From Platerodrilus igneus (Eukaryota; Arthropoda; Insecta; Coleoptera; Lycidae), in the NCBI GenBank assembly GCA_036346225.1, contig JARFIW010000453.1:930001-994000 (forward strand): a stretch of 64,000 bases of DNA, given 5' to 3'. Made by a program: the position numbers and the translations under genes. This document shows, in pieces, positions 59,401 to 64,000 of this stretch. The first letter of the stretch is position 1. Each line of letters starts with the position of its first letter. Under the pieces are notes generated by a model. It searched no databases. It was given only the letters and a program-made list of their open reading frames with translations, and had not been told where the DNA came from.

Positions 59401-60394
59401 ACCAAAAATGTAATGAAAATGGAAATATTTAAACATTGAAACACTGATGATCAAAGGATATTCTCAGATTTAAGAAACTGAAATAAAACTATAAATAATA
59501 TTATAAGCTGGTTTATACTATTTTATAATTTCTATGAGACATTTAAATGTAAATTGGTTGGTATTCGTGGTGTAGGAAATGAAGCGAACATGGAAGTGAT
59601 TATTTAGTTGAATGTTAAATTACCAATGTAATTGGCGTTTGTTAAAATTTAAGTGTGATATTATCGTGAAGGAACTTCGGAATATTTTAAGATATCGGAA
59701 TTTAAATGTAACTTTTATTAGTGGAATTCAGCATTAGTTAAAGTATAAACAATTAGTATTTTGGAATGAACAATGATATTATTCATTACTCATTAGAAAC
59801 CTGCATTTTTTGAGTTGGATGTTCTATTTTACAGGAGGAAGCGAGCTTTCAAACCAAAATCTTACATGTTTCCGATGAAATTAAAACTTAAGAGCAATAA
59901 ATGCTTACTCTCGTTTTATCCTTTTAAATTAATGACTGCAATTATTGGATATTTTCAACACTGACACCAAAAAGGAACTACAACTGCCAATCAAGTGATA
60001 TTAGAAAGTAAAGTAACGTTTTACAAGTGCACTTACCTGTAAACTTTTTAATTTGTTACCACAAAATTCATTATCATTTTTTGTTATATGTAAAATCTCC
60101 AAAAAGTCTAAGTCAAGTTCTTGATTGAAGTTGTGGTAAAGTATAAAATTAGCAAAGAGGATTTTGTATAATTAGAGATGTCTAAATTTAGATTGTTATT
60201 GCATAAAATTTTATCGTGTTCATGAAATCTGGCTATAAATTTTCACTGGGTTTTCCAATTAAAAACTGGGACATGAACCATGTTTTAATCAATAGGCTCC
60301 CGATTTTTCTAAAAAAAAAGTTGGCTTACATTCTTTTGGTTGGTAAAAGCTATGTTAATATTTTATCTTTTGAAAATATTTTCAAGTATGGGTG
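59401..60394. other. No feature recognised upstream of ACLY
   Basis: AT-rich. An ACLY promoter or untranslated first exon could lie here or elsewhere above 57800, but I see no decisive signal. Confidence 0.4.
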
Positions 60395-60655
60395 AAATAT
60401 AGCAAGACAGAAAAAAAACGGTAGCAGCCTTTTGGAATGTTGTGCTTCAGATGTATGAAAATGACAGCATAGGCAGACAAAGTATGGGATATACTACAAG
60501 CAGATCTAGGAAAACAAAGTAGATGTAGACCTAGATCAGATAGTGATAGATGCAGACTATGCCAATTTCAGGGAAATGTGTAGGTTAGTTCAGAATAGGA
60601 AACAATGAGGGTATGTGTCTAACCAGTTCCGGACTGAAGACCTAATGATGATGGG
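60395..60655 (+). mobile_element. 3'-end fragment of the RTE/L2-like family, copy B
   Basis: Shares ttttggaatgttgtgcttca, aaatgtgtaggttagttcag, gtctaaccagttccgg and the ending gacctaatgatgatg with the other copies. Confidence 0.8.
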
Positions 60656-60691
60656 TGAAATGCATTTGTAATATGGTAGCGAATGAATATA

Positions 60692-62035
60692 TTAGTGTTC
60701 TAGCTTATTAACAGAAATTAGGTTACTGAGACTGGCTTTATGAACCAGTTTATTGTATAATTTATATATGATATATAAAAGATAACCATTATTTAAAGCT
60801 ATTTGTTTTATAATTTTATATTCGATTAAGTGATTTTCTTTATAAAGAGGAAATGTGTTGGTAATCATATGGTTGAGATCTAGATTATTCATAAAAATTT
60901 CAGATAAAAGTGGTGAGAGATTGGACCCCATCTCTAAACCGTTAAGCTGAGTATAGAATTTATTGTTGAATTTGAAAAAATTTAATTTGATACATAATTT
61001 TAATAGAGCAAGAATCGTTAAAATTTGTATAACAGTTAAAAGATAATTTGTGAGTTGTGCCATAATTAAACACATTCTTTGGAATGTATACTGGGATATA
61101 GATTTATCATATCAAACGAGACCAACTTATATTGATCAGATGATTTTGAATTATTTATTGTGAGAATTTAGGAACCTTTTAAGGCAAATTTCGACGTAAA
61201 ATTTAATGAAGATCTAAAAATATTATAAAGCCATTTGATAATTTTATAAACTATGTGGTGGTTTTAAATTCTTTGAAAGAAAGAGCATTCTCTTATTGAT
61301 GATCTCATAGAGTCGTGGGGGGATTCTTTGGCATGAAAAGTTTAATACATGAGTCAATATACCTTCAAGCACACTACATTTCTTTAAATTATACACGAAA
61401 TATTAATAATTACAAAAGGAGAAACAGACAACTTTTCTTTAAAATAATTATAGCCTAAACAATATAACTTCTTATACTTGCAGAGCTAACAAAATTATAA
61501 GAATCATTTCACGCACCAAAACTCTTACAAATATATCAATTTACAATACACAAAAATACAACAGTAGAGCATGCTCACCTGTACAAAATTATATACAAAA
61601 TGTTGGATTATGTGTCTTTCTTTTGGGTGATTTCTAATACTACTCCATTTCCAGCATTAAACAAAATTGATGACTCAAAATTGGTTACTTGAAGCGCCAC
61701 CGGATCCTCTAACCATTCTAACCACTGTAGACGACTGTCGTTTTATTCCTGTTGTTGCTTAAATTTAACTTGCTTCGTATATATACGTGTTTGTTCGTAA
61801 TAATAAGCAGTTAAACTACTCATTTCAGGATTCAGCGAGAAACTCCTATATATGAATACATTACGACTAGAGCATTAATGAAGGAAACTATTAGTCTAAT
61901 CAGAATGTCTATTTTATGAATTTTAGTAAGTCCACATAACAATGGAATTTGAGGATTGATAATGAGTAAGTTCTTATAATGAACATTAAATGATGAAAAA
62001 ACCAAACCATTATCGTAAACTATTTTTCTCACTTC
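60692..62035 (-). pseudogene. Penelope-like retroelement RT relic
   Basis: Minus-strand fragments: NPQIPLLCGLTKIHKIDILI with RLIVSFINA (61832-62032), the early RT blocks of Penelope-like elements, then KFNNKFYTQLNGLEMGSNLS with PLLSEIFMNNLD (60692-61075), and EYKIIKQIALNNGY at the end. The catalytic YxDD region and GIY-YIG nuclease are not recognised. The end abuts RTE/L2-like fragment copy B. Further decayed sequence may extend to about 62560. Confidence 0.65.
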
Positions 62036-62649
62036 AATGGCAAATTTTGGTAAAAAATATTATTTATAATTTGGAAGTTACTAGATTTCAAGAAATTATT
62101 AACCTTCTCTTGATAGTGTAACTTATCTAAAATTACAATGGAAATCCCTTTTTCTGCTTTGGAACAAAGAATAATAGAGTTGGTATTATTAAACTTGCTA
62201 ATTAACAATTTAATATTATATTGAGAGTTACTGTGCTTATTGAAACTATTATTTTCGTTTATAATTTAAATTTGTTTAAATAATTATAAATTTGTAATCT
62301 ATGATCAGAATTGCTGGGTTTATAGGAATGAATAATGGTTTCTGATTGTAAGGATAGTTTGCAATTATATCACTGATTATTTCTTTTGTAGGTGGTATAA
62401 ACCATATCACAAACTTTTATAATAGGCTTGTTACACAGCATAAACATTATACTGGAGGTCACCCAACAAGGAACTTCAATTAGAGCATATGATGGGTGAC
62501 TCCTTAATTTTATATTACCCTAAAAGCATCTGTTTCAATTTTAGTTTCTAAAAAATATTTTTTGCATAAATAACAATCTATGGCCCATTCTTAAGCATGA
62601 GTTAAAATATTTCTATAAAGTTGTGATTCGCCCTATATTGAAGTAGAAT

Positions 62650-64000
62650 GTTAGTATTGAAACAATTAAAAACATGCAAAGTATAATTAGGCTAAGAGTA
62701 AATCATGGCAAAGTTCAAATTGCAATAAAATGACACTATTGTTTAATAAAAGATACTCAGAAACTTCTACATCTACCATTTATACAAGAAGAGTGGTCAG
62801 GAAATGTTCTTCAATTTTTAGTGCAAAAGATACACTGAAATCTTGTTGCCCTACTGTGTAATCTGAAGGTCACAAACTTGAATGAGAACAATAGCTGACC
62901 ACCGCTAACAATCTATTTGAATGCCGTTGAGAGTCATTAAAACAACAATTTACAGAATTTAACAAATCTTCATGTGTAAAATTAAACTAGTTCAAGAGCT
63001 AACAAAATGATCTTTATAGGAAAATTCAGTTTTGAAGAAACGATCAATTGAATATAGAGAAATCAATTTTTTAATTTTAGCATGAGGATGCACCACTTAC
63101 TTTATTTGCCATTAAGGGAATATTTAAAAGATAAATTTCGCAGTCACTGAATAAGTCACAGAGAATAGTGGTACCATTCTTTAAATGTGACACACCTGAG
63201 TTTATTGAAAAAAACTGTGTATTAGCAGGTGCTAGTGGAACCCACTCAGTTTGTGTATGTACTATACACGAGAACGTAAAACTTATGACTGTTGGAGAAA
63301 AACTGAATGAAGTAAAAGTGGACGATGATAACAATCTTAGTGATTATAAAGTAGGTTTGTCACAGATAATGTGCTTGGTCAAAACTCTAAACTGTTTCCT
63401 TAATGTTTGTGAAAACTGTCCTGGAATACATGTTATAAAAATAAAACATCTGAATCACTTTGAAAAGGCCATGGTAAAAAATATTACATATAAACAGTGG
63501 ATTTCGGCTGACAAGTGTAATTTTGAGATTGTTATAAAAAATGTTGAAGATGGTGGATTGCTTTTGCGAACAACTCATTTTACTTAAAAAACACTCATTC
63601 ATAGTCCACCAACAATCAAAATACTACAGTTACTTCAAAGGAAACAAAAGAAAATCAAACTGTTGTCAGTTTAGACTTTTCCAAGAACTATTCCTTTGTT
63701 GTCCAAGATGAGGCACAATCTTTTCATTGGAATACCAATCAAGCAACTGTACATCCCTTTGCAGTACACTACAATGAGCAAGGAATTATAAAATATAAAA
63801 GTTTTTTAATTATTTCTTAATGCTTAAATAATGATACAGTAGATGTTCACTTATTTAAAAAAAAAGGCAGATTTCCTATCTGACAGCTGATGTTTTACTT
63901 CCTTGCAGAAGATATTTTACTTTCCTAATGGTTCAGCAGCCCAGTACAAAAATAGAAAAAATTTCATTAATATCTGCCATCACGAAAGTGACTTCAAAGT
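62650..64000 (+). pseudogene. Second DDE-transposase-like relic, cut by the window end
   Basis: The best part (63168-63587) reads MVPFFKCDTPEFIEKNCVLA, GASGTHSVCVCTIHENVKLM and YKQWISADKCNFEIVIKN. In later frames come FSKNYSFVVQDEAQSFHWN, NQATVHPFAVHYNEQG and FPNGSAAQYKNRKNFINICH near the edge. I recognise these blocks from uncharacterised, multi-copy proteins of insects and other invertebrates; the QDEAQ and S/PDG..QYKN positions look like nuclease-fold motifs. The D of the second motif reads N here. The element continues beyond the window. Confidence 0.5.

Noticed and set aside
1..64000. CRISPR arrays, operons or prokaryotic islands
   Set aside because: No regularly spaced short repeats or bacterial gene clusters exist; the split ACLY gene and transposons show nuclear animal DNA.

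Overview
This is an AT-rich stretch of animal nuclear DNA, almost certainly from an insect. The evidence is a split gene with insect-like exons, many introns of only 47-57 nt beside giant ones, and typical arthropod transposable elements. No bacterial features such as operons or CRISPR are seen. Short introns like these are common in beetles, but the order cannot be fixed from this window.

The only host gene I can support is ATP-citrate lyase (ACLY/ATPCL) on the minus strand. Its ATG is at 57753 and its stop at 9074, with 14 coding exons over 48.7 kb. The exons join in frame into a 1101-residue protein when a 51-nt cassette exon is included, or 1084 residues without it. The enzyme makes cytosolic acetyl-CoA and oxaloacetate from citrate, CoA and ATP, feeding lipid synthesis and acetylation. 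The gene starts inside a 5'UTR exon whose upstream partner and promoter are not identified.

Almost everything else is mobile DNA, mostly broken. From the left: a Mutator-like transposon with terminal inverted repeats (209-4248), split by a tRNA-derived SINE; an I-like non-LTR element with RNase H (4.7-7.5 kb); a GC-rich block (7.9-8.56 kb). ACLY intron 12 (9861-30946) holds a Jockey/CR1-like element split by a Ty3/gypsy element (11.9-20.8 kb), a DDE-transposase-like relic (21.1-22.8 kb), a dispersed repeat in two copies and another Jockey-like 3' end. Introns 5 and 6 hold an APE-type non-LTR element (43.5-46.8 kb) and a mariner relic (38.9-40.0 kb). Intron 1 holds a tyrosine-recombinase relic, two diverging IS630/mariner-like transposases and a 3 x 70 bp tandem repeat. 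Upstream of the gene lie a mariner carrying a second SINE copy, a Penelope-like relic and a second DDE-like relic that runs off the end.

The most informative structures are: the 48-nt stop-free intron that would be misread as coding; the isolated 51-nt cassette exon; the gypsy-in-Jockey nesting, dated by a 4-bp target duplication with only 9 nt of the 5' LTR left; and the SINE family, whose two copies each sit in a dead transposase gene with clear target duplications. I found no convincing new multi-gene biological system.
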